DNA of 35,830 bases, taken from Spirochaetales bacterium (GTDB lineage: Bacteria > Spirochaetota > Spirochaetia > DSM-2461). The position numbers and the translations under genes are program-made. Shown here piece after piece: positions 1-7,652 of the stretch (the stretch's first letter is position 1; every line of letters starts with the position of its first letter). The stretch covers positions 1 through 35,830 of the forward strand of contig JAKSCK010000183.1 of assembly GCA_022360655.1 (NCBI GenBank), given 5' to 3'. The notes beneath the pieces are model-generated. The model worked only from the letters and a program-made list of their open reading frames with translations. It had not been told where the DNA came from and made no database searches.

Positions 1-276
1 GCTGTCTGTGGAGAAATCATTCGGGATATAACATCGGCCTTAGGGCAATCCGCTGATGGTCAGCCAGTGCATTTTGACTGTGCATTAAAGGCCGCTCAGA
101 AGGAGTTGGAGCCTCAGGGTGATGAGAAGGTCATTTACCTCGGAAAAGGGCGATTTGCGGCTGTAGATGCAGGAATGTATCAAAAGCGCCGACTCAAGAT
201 ACTTCGTCAAACGGATTGGGAGGTTCCGCAAGAACCTCTTGAATGGCGAACCAATTTGCGTTTGAACATGAAATAG
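1..276 (+). CDS. conserved hypothetical protein (3' part)
   Basis: The frame is open from the first base of the window, so the gene starts upstream; 91 codons are visible. The visible part begins AVCGEIIRDI and contains PVHFDC. A Cys near the left edge and the Cys of HFDC could belong to a small metal-binding fold, with the missing Cys upstream. It continues with VIYLGKGRFAAVD and ends basic (YQKRRLKILRQ). I recall short proteins of this type (Cys pairs, PxHFDC, YxGxGRFA) in spirochaetes, but no function is known to me. It is followed by a strong terminator, so it is the last gene of its unit. No catalytic motif is visible. Confidence 0.7.
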   Translation, partial: AVCGEIIRDITSALGQSADGQPVHFDCALKAAQKELEPQGDEKVIYLGKGRFAAVDAGMYQKRRLKILRQTDWEVPQEPLEWRTNLRLNMK

Positions 277-300
277 CCTTTCGAAAAGCATACAAGTGAT

Positions 301-331
301 AAAAAAACCCGGCTAATCTGCCGGGTTTTTT
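301..331. terminator. bidirectional rho-independent terminator
   Basis: A-tract, stem CCCGGC (308-313), loop TAATCT, stem GCCGGG (320-325), then six T. The A-tract on one side and T-tract on the other let it serve both the plus gene ending at 276 and the minus gene ending at 347. Confidence 0.92.
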
Positions 332-346
332 GCAAATAGGTGACTG

Positions 347-1045
347 CTAGAGATCCTGTAAATCTCGAAGAAGCTGAAATGCACGTTCACGAACCACTCG
401 GTTGTAACCATTGCGTGCATCGGCAATCTTTGCAATTTCTTCAAAGATCATGGGATTAGTGATGGTGCCCTCACGACGAGCCACATTTTCGATGGACTGA
501 AGAAAGGTGTAGGCAAAGTTGTTGTCTTTCTTGACTGCAGTCTGTCGGTAGATTGCTGCGGCCATTGATCGGTTGCGGGTATCTTTGTCCTCCACATCAA
601 TCTTTGATATGGCAAGAACCGCTTCAGACATCACCATAGGCTCAGGATCAGTCAAGAGAATGGTACCCAGAGTATTGGCGGCCTCTTCCGTACCCAATTC
701 TCCAAGAATACGTGCCGCTTCACGGCGAACATCTGGAAAATCATTTTGAACATGGCCTTGTTCGCGAACAATGTTCGTCACACCTTCACCAGCAAGATCA
801 CTGAGAATTGGAATGATTTCCGGGTTGCTTGCCGCTGTTCCATCCTCAATCATTTCCGCAATGTTGGTGATGGCAATCATCTTGAGTTCTCGGTCTGCAG
901 CGGCAGCCAGGGTTTTTACAACCTGTGTTTTTATGGCGCTCTGGAGATAGAGTTCCTCAATGGTTTGCTCAGCTTCTTGTGCCTGCAGTGAAGTGATGCA
1001 AACCGCGAGAAGTACTAGTACCGTCAAAATGGCTCGTCTTTTCAT
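347..1045 (-). CDS. exported HEAT-repeat protein
   Basis: 232 residues. The N-terminus MKRRAILTVLVLLAVCITSLQAQ is a classic Sec signal peptide (basic start, about 15 hydrophobic residues, LQA cleavage site), so the product is probably periplasmic. The mature part is helical with HEAT/Armadillo-like repeats: units such as DVRREAARILGELGTEEAANTLGTIL and PMVMSEAVLAISKID alternate two helices. Such solenoids bind proteins; no enzymatic motif is seen. An RBS (AAGGGAGC) lies about 8 nt before the ATG. Short HEAT-like exported proteins are common in spirochaete genomes, but the role is unknown. It follows the lipoprotein gene on the same strand (94-nt gap) and may be co-transcribed with it. Confidence 0.8.
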   Translation of the reverse strand: MKRRAILTVLVLLAVCITSLQAQEAEQTIEELYLQSAIKTQVVKTLAAAADRELKMIAITNIAEMIEDGTAASNPEIIPILSDLAGEGVTNIVREQGHVQNDFPDVRREAARILGELGTEEAANTLGTILLTDPEPMVMSEAVLAISKIDVEDKDTRNRSMAAAIYRQTAVKKDNNFAYTFLQSIENVARREGTITNPMIFEEIAKIADARNGYNRVVRERAFQLLRDLQDL

Positions 1046-1139
1046 ACAGAGCTCCCTTTCTAACCTATAGAATCACTATCTCTATTGTATCGTTGCCCCT
1101 TCTTCCAATCCAGCGGAAAAAGAAGAAGGAGTAAGGTGC

Positions 1140-1679
1140 CTAATGAATAGAAACTTTCCATTCTCCATCAAGTTTTTCAAACTCATAGAGTTTTGCTCTT
1201 TTGCCATTGAAAGAGGAATAGGCCACAACTTTTGTTTCGCCATTAAAAACAATTTCCCCAAGGACGGCTTGCGAGCGACTTGGGACGACAACCCAATTAA
1301 AATAATCTTTCAGACGTTTCAAAGTGATTCCATTGTCCTTCATCTGAGGAAGCTGATTAATTTCATTGAGATAATTTTGGTCGTTATGACGCGCGATGTA
1401 GTCCTCAGAGAGGTAGGTGAGCCACCGATCATACTGCCGCTTGGAGATGACCATGTTGAGCTCCATAATGAGATCTTCAATTTCTTCAAAAGTTTGAAGA
1501 AAAACTTCTTCACTAACAGAGAAGCCTTCCTCTTCTTCGACTACTGGCTCAACCGCTTCTGGGCTTGGTGTCTCTGGCTGTGGTTGGCTCGGAGTAGGCA
1601 TGGTGTCTGGGGTGGGAGCCCCGGCACAAGAGATGAGAAAAACGATAATAGCAAACAGGCAAACATTCTTGATATTCAT
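1140..1679 (-). CDS. spirochaetal lipoprotein
   Basis: 179 residues when started at ATG 1679. A longer open frame continues upstream but is antisense to coaD and lacks a signal peptide, so the short start is preferred. MNIKNVCLFAIIVFLISC is a lipoprotein signal with the loose spirochaetal lipobox LISC; the Cys is expected to be lipidated. Next comes a Pro/Glu-rich linker (TPSQPQPETPSPE and an EEEE run), then a folded domain of about 115 residues with WLTYLSEDYIARHND and a C-terminal beta-rich part ending LDGEWKVSIH. The organisation suggests an NTF2-like domain tethered to a membrane, but this is an impression from pattern only. Function unknown. Confidence 0.75.
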   Translation of the reverse strand: MNIKNVCLFAIIVFLISCAGAPTPDTMPTPSQPQPETPSPEAVEPVVEEEEGFSVSEEVFLQTFEEIEDLIMELNMVISKRQYDRWLTYLSEDYIARHNDQNYLNEINQLPQMKDNGITLKRLKDYFNWVVVPSRSQAVLGEIVFNGETKVVAYSSFNGKRAKLYEFEKLDGEWKVSIH

Positions 1680-1687
1680 ACCCGCCA

Positions 1688-1717
1688 ATTTTATGCTGTT
1701 GTGACAATCTCCGTCAA
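1688..1717 (-). promoter_or_regulatory. sigma70-type promoter of the lipoprotein gene
   Basis: On the minus strand TTGACG (1712-1717), an 18-nt spacer, then TAAAAT (1688-1693). The start codon is only 8 nt beyond the -10 box, so the transcript would have almost no leader. Confidence 0.5.
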
Positions 1718-1737
1718 ACTGAATCCGACTAAATGAC

Positions 1738-1766
1738 TTGGACTTCTGTAAAGAGATGGCTATGAT
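1738..1766 (+). promoter_or_regulatory. promoter of coaD, predicted leaderless
   Basis: TTGGAC (1738-1743), 17-nt spacer, TATGAT (1761-1766). The ATG of coaD begins 6 nt after the -10 box, about where transcription should start, and no Shine-Dalgarno sequence is present. Confidence 0.6.
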
Positions 1767-1772
1767 GGTTTC

Positions 1773-2255
1773 ATGGGCAGAGCCGTATATCCAGGGAGCT
1801 TTGATCCTCCAACCTGTGGTCATCTTGATGTCATACGAAGAGCAACTGCGATTTTTGGAGGATTGGATGTTCTTGTGGCAATAAACCCGGAAAGGGACGC
1901 ACTCTTTACTCCAGAAGAACGAAGAGATCTTCTTTTGCAATGTGTTGAAGAAGAAGGAATCGCTGGAGTGAATGTGCATTGCCGAAATGGATTTGCGACA
2001 GAATACTGCCAGGAAGTAGGAGCAGAAGTCATTGTTCGGGGAGTTCGAGACACAAAAGATTTTGAAGCTGAGCGGCAAATGGCGTGGTTTAATCATCGTT
2101 TAGGGAAGGGAATTGAAACAATTTTTTTACCTGCGAGCCCACATTATTTGGCTGTTTCGGCATCAGGAATACGGCATGTTGCTGCCTTTGGTGGTAACTT
2201 AGAAGGGCTTGTTCCGTCTGCTGTTATCCAAGCTCTCAAGAATTTTCAGAATTAA
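1773..2255 (+). CDS. coaD: phosphopantetheine adenylyltransferase
   Basis: 160 residues, the normal length for bacterial PPAT. It transfers AMP from ATP to 4'-phosphopantetheine, giving dephospho-CoA, the fourth step of CoA synthesis in the cytoplasm. Visible motifs: YPGSFDPPTCGHLDVIRRA at the N-terminus (the nucleotidyltransferase T/HxGH motif; the usual ITNGH is here PTCGH), NPERDALFTPEERRDLL, VIVRGVRDTKDFEAERQMAWFN in the middle, and SASGIRHVAAFGG (counterpart of the usual SSSxVRE). It sits just before rpmF-acpP-rnc; acyl carrier protein carries the same 4'-phosphopantetheine group, so the neighbourhood fits. The start is fixed by the motif only a few residues in and by the promoter 6 nt upstream. 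Confidence 0.97.
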   Translation: MGRAVYPGSFDPPTCGHLDVIRRATAIFGGLDVLVAINPERDALFTPEERRDLLLQCVEEEGIAGVNVHCRNGFATEYCQEVGAEVIVRGVRDTKDFEAERQMAWFNHRLGKGIETIFLPASPHYLAVSASGIRHVAAFGGNLEGLVPSAVIQALKNFQN

Positions 2256-2291
2256 TTCTTGTTGAGACAGTTTTTGACACTCTCTCCGTAC

Positions 2292-2320
2292 TTGACGGAA
2301 TATTTTCGTCAATATATGAT
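2292..2320 (+). promoter_or_regulatory. promoter of rpmF-acpP-rnc with internal dyad
   Basis: TTGACG (2292-2297), 17-nt spacer, TATGAT (2315-2320): a good sigma70 promoter ending 32 nt before rpmF. The -35 box is one arm of an inverted repeat TTGACG-N9-CGTCAA (2292-2312) that fills the spacer, a position where a repressor could act. The operator reading is inference. Confidence 0.65.
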
Positions 2321-2352
2321 TGCTCCGCAAAATATACTGAAGCGAGGACACC

Positions 2353-2541
2353 ATGGCGGTACCAAAATTCAGGACGTCAAAGGCCAGGAGCCGCCGCCGG
2401 CGGTCGATCAACATGCGGCTTGCCGTTCCCAGCCTAATCACCTGTGCCAACTGCGGTAACAAGGTCATGAGGCATCGCGTGTGCCCCAAATGCGGCTTTT
2501 ACAAAGGAAACCAGATTATCGAACCCGAAGAAATGGGTTGA
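2353..2541 (+). CDS. rpmF: 50S ribosomal protein L32
   Basis: 62 residues, normal for L32. It opens MAVPKFRTSKARSRRRRS, the typical basic L32 N-terminus, and carries two zinc-ribbon Cys pairs (CANC and CPKC), so it is the zinc-binding form. It is the first gene of an operon with acpP (15-nt gap) and rnc. L32 next to fatty-acid synthesis genes is a widespread bacterial arrangement linking ribosome and membrane synthesis. RBS GAGGA lies just before the ATG. Confidence 0.97.
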   Translation: MAVPKFRTSKARSRRRRSINMRLAVPSLITCANCGNKVMRHRVCPKCGFYKGNQIIEPEEMG

Positions 2542-2556
2542 TTGTAAGGAGTTCAC

Positions 2557-2805
2557 ATGAGTGCCGATCTGTTTGAGAAACTGAAAGATCTCATCGCCGA
2601 TAAGCTTGAGGTTGAGAAGGACAAGATCACCGCAGAATCCCGTTTCCGGGAAGATCTCGGTGCCGACAGTCTTGACACCTATGAGTTGCTCTATGCCATC
2701 GATTCTGAACTGGGTGTTTCCGTCCCTGACGAGAAAGCTACCGAGTTTGAGAAGGTTCAGGATGCCCTGTCCTTCATCGAAGAGCAGTTGAAGACCAAAG
2801 AGTAA
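2557..2805 (+). CDS. acpP: acyl carrier protein
   Basis: 82 acidic residues, the standard ACP size. It carries growing acyl chains on a 4'-phosphopantetheine attached to the Ser of the DSL motif (Ser38 in GADSLDTYELLYAID). The remainder matches ACP helices: FEKLKDLIADKLEVEKDKI at the start and VSVPDEKATEFEKVQDALSFIE at the end. The RBS AAGGAG is well placed. The gene lies between rpmF and rnc in one operon and shares their promoter. Confidence 0.98.
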   Translation: MSADLFEKLKDLIADKLEVEKDKITAESRFREDLGADSLDTYELLYAIDSELGVSVPDEKATEFEKVQDALSFIEEQLKTKE

Positions 2806-2845
2806 GCGATTGGCGTCAAGCTGAATCTCGAGGGGGAGATCTTAC

Positions 2846-3604
2846 GTGAGATTGGCTTCTCGGTCCCTTGAAGTTCCGGCTTTCAGGGCCCCCACGATTG
2901 ATGCGACACGCCGAAAAGCACTAAGCACCTTTCAGAAAGGTGCTGGGTTGAGGTTCAGGAAGCTTGAACTCCTGGACCTCGCTTTTTGTCACCGCTCATT
3001 CGTTAATGAAACATCAGAAAAAATTGAAAGCAATGAACGCTTGGAATTCCTGGGAGATTCTGTCTTAGGAATTGTTGTTGCTGATTACCTCTTCCGAATT
3101 TTACCAGATCGTCCTGAGGGAGATTTGGCAAAAATCAAGTCTCATGTTGTCAGTGAGGATTCTCTTGCTGAAATTGCTCTTGAGCTTGGAATCCACGAAG
3201 TTGTGCGTGTTGGACGAGGTGAAAATCAGTCGGGTGGGCGGCGAAAAAAAGCCCTTCTTTCCGATTGTATGGAAGCCCTTATTGGTGCCTGGTATCTCGA
3301 TGCTGGTTATGATAAGGCGGCCCGTTTCATTCTTCGTTATCTGGTTCCTCCTATTGAGACGGTTTTGGCCGATCGTCATAGGAAGGATTACAAGACGCTT
3401 CTCCAGGAAGTGGTGCAAAAGACCTATCATAGTTATCCCTCCTATGTTCTTGACCGAAAAACCGGCCCTGATCATCAACGAACTTTTTGGATGAAAGTTG
3501 TTGTACAAGGTGTAGAGTATGGTCCAGGGAAGGGTGGGAATAAAAAGTCTGCTGAGCAGGAAGCGGCGAGAATGGCCTATTTTGCGCTCACTCAATCGAC
3601 CTAA
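2846..3604 (+). CDS. rnc: ribonuclease III
   Basis: 252 residues. Cuts double-stranded RNA, including rRNA precursors. The RNase III signature NERLEFLGDSVL is at residues 63-74, and the second acidic cluster (LLSDCMEALIGAWYLDAGYD) follows around residues 140-160. The C-terminal third, from KDYKTLLQE to GNKKSAEQEAARMA, is a double-stranded-RNA-binding domain. The chosen start is GTG 2846 with AGGGGGAG upstream; about 25 residues precede the conserved core, slightly long, so an internal start cannot be excluded. Third gene of the rpmF-acpP-rnc unit, 40 nt after acpP. Confidence 0.96.
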   Translation: MRLASRSLEVPAFRAPTIDATRRKALSTFQKGAGLRFRKLELLDLAFCHRSFVNETSEKIESNERLEFLGDSVLGIVVADYLFRILPDRPEGDLAKIKSHVVSEDSLAEIALELGIHEVVRVGRGENQSGGRRKKALLSDCMEALIGAWYLDAGYDKAARFILRYLVPPIETVLADRHRKDYKTLLQEVVQKTYHSYPSYVLDRKTGPDHQRTFWMKVVVQGVEYGPGKGGNKKSAEQEAARMAYFALTQST

Positions 3605-3641
3605 TTTCTTTCATTCATGAATTCAATTTGGAGCGATGGTT

Positions 3642-5003
3642 TTAGAGTTGAAGGCTCAGCCACTTCTTCGCATAAGCAAGAAGTGGTTCTTCCTGATTCA
3701 TTGTAGGATCCTCGAGAACGTGATTCAGTAAATCATCCAGGAGATCTCCAAGCCACGGTCCTCCTGTTTTTTTGAGTTCCTTCATGAGGGTTCGTCCATC
3801 AATGGCTAGATCACGAATGGTGAGTGGAACTTGAGCTTTCAATGTCATTTCAACGCGTTCTTCAAGTTCTGTTAATTGAGCTTCCTGGGAGGCTACTTTG
3901 GCTCCGATGGCAAGAAGATCAGCTCGATGAAGAGCAATCACATCATCCACATAATCACGACCTGTAAGAGCCATAAAGCGCCGAATTTGAACGTCTGTCC
4001 AGTTTGGGTTGTAATGGAGCATATGAAGTTCGATAAGGCGTACAACGCGCTCACGAAGGGCGTTGGGTGTTTTTAACCGACGAAGAATCTTCTCTGCAAT
4101 CTTTGCTCCCACCACATCGTGATGTTCAAAAGTTGGCAATCCCTCAGGGGAGATGGAATGTGTTTGCGGTTTTCCGACATCATGAAGGAGGGCCGCGCAC
4201 CGAAGAGGAAGATTGGTTGATGAGGCCGCATCACAAACCGCAATGATATGACCAAGAACATCTTTATCATGTGTTCCCTTCTGTTCAATACCATCACATT
4301 GGGCAAGTTCTGGAATGATTTCCTTGAGCAAGCCTGTTTGAAGAAAGAGCATGAGCGCTGTGGATGGCTTTTCAGATTTCAGTATCTTTTTTAACTCTTC
4401 CCAAATACGTTCTGCTGAGAGTCCTGGTATACGATGTAGAGCCCCAGTTATCGCAACTAAAGTTTTATCCTCGACTTTAAAATTGAGCTGGGAGGCAAAA
4501 CGGCAGGCCCGGATGGAACGAAGACCGTCCTCTTCAAAACGCTGAGAAGCCTCCCCAATGGCTCGAATGATGCCCCGTTGAATGTCACCTTGCCCATCGT
4601 GGGGATCAAAAAGTCGATGATTAATCAAATCCCATGCAATGGCGTTGATGGTGAAGTCTCGTCGAGCTAAATCTTCATCGATGTGAGAAGCATAGGAGAC
4701 GGCATCAGGGTGTCGTCCATTGCTATAGTCTCCATCTTTTCGAAAGGTTGTTGTTTCAAATTGATGCTTTCCTTTCAGAATGGTGATGGTGCCATGCTTG
4801 ATGCCTGTGGGAATGGTTCGTCTGAAAAGACGCACAACCTCTTCGGGGGGGGCATCGGTAGCTAAATCAAAGTCCTCAGAACCACGACCAAGAATCCCAT
4901 CACGGACAGCGCCGCCAACAAGCCAGCATTGACGATTGGCTTTGGCAAAGGTTGATGCGACACGTTTGAGTTCATCTGGTAGAGGGAGAGGAGGATGTTC
5001 CAT
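3642..5003 (-). CDS. cca: CCA tRNA nucleotidyltransferase, HD-domain type
   Basis: 453 residues. Adds or repairs the 3' CCA end of tRNAs. N-terminal class II nucleotidyltransferase motifs: LVGGAVRD (28-35), DFDLATD (44-50, catalytic acidic pair), then RRDFTINAIAWD, DPHDGQGDI and EDGLRSIRACRFASQL, which are typical of the CCA-adding/poly(A) polymerase family. A C-terminal HD domain is present (ALLHDVGKP, then FEHHDVVGA and LIELHMLHY), as in many bacterial enzymes. Family members can be CCA-adding, A-adding or poly(A) polymerases; with one copy visible, CCA-adding is the simplest call. It is convergent with rnc. The ATG sits 6 nt after a -10-like box with no RBS. Confidence 0.93.
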   Translation of the reverse strand: MEHPPLPLPDELKRVASTFAKANRQCWLVGGAVRDGILGRGSEDFDLATDAPPEEVVRLFRRTIPTGIKHGTITILKGKHQFETTTFRKDGDYSNGRHPDAVSYASHIDEDLARRDFTINAIAWDLINHRLFDPHDGQGDIQRGIIRAIGEASQRFEEDGLRSIRACRFASQLNFKVEDKTLVAITGALHRIPGLSAERIWEELKKILKSEKPSTALMLFLQTGLLKEIIPELAQCDGIEQKGTHDKDVLGHIIAVCDAASSTNLPLRCAALLHDVGKPQTHSISPEGLPTFEHHDVVGAKIAEKILRRLKTPNALRERVVRLIELHMLHYNPNWTDVQIRRFMALTGRDYVDDVIALHRADLLAIGAKVASQEAQLTELEERVEMTLKAQVPLTIRDLAIDGRTLMKELKKTGGPWLGDLLDDLLNHVLEDPTMNQEEPLLAYAKKWLSLQL

Positions 5004-5009
5004 GTTGGG

Positions 5010-5039
5010 AACGTAGCTGAGGAAGGGCTAGGGGGTCAA
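5010..5039 (-). promoter_or_regulatory. promoter of cca, predicted leaderless
   Basis: Minus strand TTGACC (5034-5039), 18-nt spacer, TACGTT (5010-5015), then 6 nt and the ATG of cca. The -35 box lies within 15 nt of the flagellin terminator, so the two units are packed end to start. Confidence 0.5.
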
Positions 5040-5043
5040 GGGA

Positions 5044-5075
5044 GAAAAAAACGACCAGGTCCTTGGACCTGGTCG
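5044..5075 (-). terminator. terminator of the flagellin gene
   Basis: Perfect inverted repeat CGACCAGGTCC / GGACCTGGTCG (5052-5075, loop of 2) followed on the minus strand by a seven-T run. It lies about 28 nt beyond the flagellin stop codon. Confidence 0.95.
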
Positions 5076-5102
5076 CCGTATTTTAGATCCGCTGAATCCC
5101 AA

Positions 5103-5963
5103 CTATTGGAGGAGTTGAAGAACCGACTGTCCCTGTTGGTTGGCTTGGGCCAACATTGCATTTGCCGCTTGGTTGAGAATTTGGTTCTTGGTGAGTTCCA
5201 CCGTCTGTTGTGCCATGTTGGCATCCCGGATTTGGGATTCGGAAGCTTGGAGATTTTCTGCTCCAACATCTAAGCCCTTGATGGCATGTTCCAGACGATT
5301 CTGGTAGGCGCCAAGATCAGCACGCTGTTTGTTCACACGCTTGAGTGCCCCATCCAGAATACCAATGTTGCGGTTGGCCTGCTCTGGAGTGGAAATGGAC
5401 ATGATGATGCCCGTTCCAACCTGACGCAGTCCCAAGGCCGCTGCAGTCATGGTACCAATGAAAACCTGTTCTCTTTGATCCATGTTGGCGCCAATGTGAA
5501 GCCACATTGATGCGGTGACGCTGTTGGTTCCGTCGTACTGGGCAAAGCGACCTGTGAGCATATTCATGCCATTGAATTGGGCATGAGATGCAATGCGGTC
5601 CACTTCATCCACCAGTTGAGAAACTTCAACCTGAATCTGCATTCTATCCTCAGAAGAATAGATGCCGTTCGAAGATTGAATGGCCAATTCTCGAATCCGT
5701 TGAAGAATATCTGAGGATTCTTGGAGATACCCTTCTGTTGTTTGAATGAAGGAAATCCCATCGGAAGCATTGCGACTTGCCTGGGTGAGTCCCCGTATCT
5801 GAGCCCGCATTTTCTCCGAAACGGCTAGGCCCGATGCATCATCGCCAGCGCGATTAATTCGCATGCCAGAGGAGAGTTTCTCCATGCTCCGCATTGTGCC
5901 CTTCACGTTGTTTTTTCCCTGACGTGAGGCGTAGAGAGCACTCATGTTGTGATTGATGATCAT
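5103..5963 (-). CDS. flaB: periplasmic flagellar filament core protein FlaB
   Basis: 286 residues, the length of spirochaetal FlaB. It opens [15 protein letters not shown] and keeps both flagellin ends: N-terminal [20 protein letters not shown] and C-terminal [20 protein letters not shown]. The middle is short and spirochaete-like ([52 protein letters not shown]), with no variable surface domain, as expected for a filament kept in the periplasm. There is no signal peptide; flagellins leave through the flagellar export apparatus. It is monocistronic: its own terminator lies downstream, and upstream is a leader with a strong RBS (AAGGAGGA) and features of CsrA control. Other FlaB copies probably exist elsewhere in the genome. 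Confidence 0.96.
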   Translation of the reverse strand: MIINHNMSALYASRQGKNNVKGTMRSMEKLSSGMRINRAGDDASGLAVSEKMRAQIRGLTQASRNASDGISFIQTTEGYLQESSDILQRIRELAIQSSNGIYSSEDRMQIQVEVSQLVDEVDRIASHAQFNGMNMLTGRFAQYDGTNSVTASMWLHIGANMDQREQVFIGTMTAAALGLRQVGTGIIMSISTPEQANRNIGILDGALKRVNKQRADLGAYQNRLEHAIKGLDVGAENLQASESQIRDANMAQQTVELTKNQILNQAANAMLAQANQQGQSVLQLLQ

Positions 5964-5967
5964 GACA

Positions 5968-6018
5968 TCCTCCTTGATGTTGATCAGTCGTGGGATAAAG
6001 CGGACATCCTTATCCGCT
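5968..6018 (-). promoter_or_regulatory. flaB leader with probable CsrA sites
   Basis: Minus strand: hairpin with arms AGCGGA (6013-6018) and TCCGCT (5999-6004) whose 8-nt loop is TAAGGATG. The 12-mer GGATAAGGATGT matches the CsrA consensus RUACARGGAUGU at 10 of 12 positions, with GGA in the loop. A second GGATGT lies at the RBS (CAAGGAGGATGT, 8 of 12), immediately before the ATG. A loop site plus an RBS site is the layout known for CsrA control of flagellin. No clear promoter was seen upstream. Confidence 0.55.
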
Positions 6019-6107
6019 ATTACTAATGTTCGGCATGTTCATTAATAACCAATAATAGGAATTTGGCAGTTTTTTTATTTCCGTCTAGGATGGGGGCAGG
6101 AGGACAT

Positions 6108-6749
6108 ATGTCCAGAGGAATCCTTTTCATCGGCGGAGCTCATCCACGGGTTGAATATGTTCATCAGATTTTGAAGGATATCGATGTGGTAGGTGCTGCC
6201 GATTCTGGCTATGACTCAGCCCTTGCTTGTGGGATTAAGCCGCAGTGGGTGGTTGGAGATATGGACTCCATCGCCCATCCTGATCAGCTCCAAAAACTTC
6301 CTTCTCATGCGGTGGACTGGTGTTCGCAAGAGAAAGATGAAACAGATACAGAACTTGGGATGATGCGTCTCAATAGAGAAGGATGCACCTCCTCCATCCT
6401 GATTGGGGGAGGAGAGGGGCGTCTTGATCATACCCTGGCTCTCACAAAACTTTTTTTGGGTGAATGGGTACCAGATGCCTGGTACACGGCTTATGAATGG
6501 GTGTCTTTACTCTATACGCAAAGAATATTGAGGGGATCTGCGGGGCATCGACTTTCTCTCTTTCCAATAGGGAACGGTCCTTGGAAAGTGCATTCCAAAG
6601 GTTTGCAGTGGCCTGTGGATTCTGTGGATTGGCAGAATGGAGGCTACAGTTTAAGCAACTGTTTTCTAGAAGAGAGGATTGAACTGTATGGAGTTCAGGG
6701 CCTCTTTTTAGTGATGCGTCCCATTGAAGAGGCCTTGGCTAACTCATAA
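6108..6749 (+). CDS. thiN: thiamine pyrophosphokinase
   Basis: 213 residues from ATG 6108. An upstream in-frame TTG and another ATG exist, but AGGAGGA directly before 6108 favours this start. Transfers pyrophosphate from ATP to thiamine, giving thiamine diphosphate. Family motifs in order: GILFIGGAHPR, AADSGYDSAL, VVGDMDSI (acidic ATP/Mg site), KDETDTELGM (thiamine and metal site) and GGGEGRLDHTLA. A short beta-rich C-terminal domain follows. It stands alone between the divergent flaB and a convergent gene whose stop overlaps its own by a few bases. Confidence 0.93.
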   Translation: MSRGILFIGGAHPRVEYVHQILKDIDVVGAADSGYDSALACGIKPQWVVGDMDSIAHPDQLQKLPSHAVDWCSQEKDETDTELGMMRLNREGCTSSILIGGGEGRLDHTLALTKLFLGEWVPDAWYTAYEWVSLLYTQRILRGSAGHRLSLFPIGNGPWKVHSKGLQWPVDSVDWQNGGYSLSNCFLEERIELYGVQGLFLVMRPIEEALANS

Positions 6750-7643
6750 GTTCTCAGAAATGGAAGGGGGGAGCAAAGATGCCCCTGGATTGCCATCCAA
6801 GGCAAAGAACTCCAGAAGTACAGGGTGCTCCTCTAATACCGAGCCATAGCGTTCCAAGGTGTCAAGACGAGCATTGGTCTCTGTGTCTCGACGGGTAGCG
6901 GTTGTTTCGGCTTCAAGGCGAACCGCATTCACGGCCTCCATCCGTTCCAGAGTTAAACGACGGGCTTCGTTGTAGAGCTCTCTGTCTGGAAGGCTCCATT
7001 TTGTGATGGCAAGGTCTTGAACTTCCATTTTTGGCGAGGATGCGGAGAAGGCTTCCATCAGCGTTTTTTGCCAAGAGAGAAGGTCAAAAGACCCCTCCAT
7101 CAGCGTGGGGATGTGTTGGGTCAAGATTCCTTGGAGGCTGGCTTCAAATTCGGTGTAGAGAGTTTCTGGTTGTCCTCCTTGGAATCCCTGTTCAACGAGT
7201 TTGGGAAGGATTGTGGGGTTTAACCGGTAGGTGACTCGGAGAGTGATATTCCAAGAGAATGGAGTAAGGCCTGGAACCACATCGCCATAGGCTTGAGCAG
7301 AAGGAAGGGCTCCTTCAAGCGATAATGTGGTGGATTGGGGACTCGTGTCAAAAATATGCAAGGTAAGATTGGTGGGTAAAAGGGCTTCTGGGGTCCAGAA
7401 AAACTCCCCAGCTTTTATGGGTGTGGGGCGGTAACCTCGGGTTTTTGTATGGATGACAGCGTACTGTCCCTCGCCAATTTTAAACTGTATCCAACCAAAC
7501 CAGAATGTAGCTCCTGCTGCAATGAGGAGTAGGATAAAGGAAATCCATCCTCCCGCTTTGCGATTCTTCTTGGTGCTCTTTTTGATTTTTTTGGCTTTTG
7601 TTGTGTGTGTATTTTTTGCCGTTGTAACGGTCTTTTCAGCCAT
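6744..7643 (-). CDS. membrane-anchored SPFH (band 7)-like protein
   Basis: 299 residues. A Lys/Thr-rich N-terminus (30 residues) is followed by one membrane segment (about 32-54). The segment from GEGQYAVIHTKTRGYRP to the middle resembles a band 7/prohibitin domain (an NITLRVTYRLNP strand, then helices). The C-terminal part is a charged helix (RRLTLERMEAVNAVRLEAETTATRRDTETNARLD) likely to form the coiled coil SPFH proteins use for ring assembly. Such proteins scaffold membrane microdomains or regulate proteases; nothing here names a partner. It lies 9 nt after the HAD gene and is surely co-transcribed with it. Divergent from well-known members, so the exact subfamily is unknown. Confidence 0.7.
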   Translation of the reverse strand: MAEKTVTTAKNTHTTKAKKIKKSTKKNRKAGGWISFILLLIAAGATFWFGWIQFKIGEGQYAVIHTKTRGYRPTPIKAGEFFWTPEALLPTNLTLHIFDTSPQSTTLSLEGALPSAQAYGDVVPGLTPFSWNITLRVTYRLNPTILPKLVEQGFQGGQPETLYTEFEASLQGILTQHIPTLMEGSFDLLSWQKTLMEAFSASSPKMEVQDLAITKWSLPDRELYNEARRLTLERMEAVNAVRLEAETTATRRDTETNARLDTLERYGSVLEEHPVLLEFFALDGNPGASLLPPSISENL

Positions 7644-7652
7644 GATTTCTCC

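Noticed and set aside
1680..2096. Upstream extension of the lipoprotein frame (318 residues in all)
   Set aside because: The extension is antisense to coaD, has no RBS and would bury the lipoprotein signal peptide inside the protein.
3101..3595. 164-codon open frame on the minus strand
   Set aside because: Antisense to rnc, no family features.
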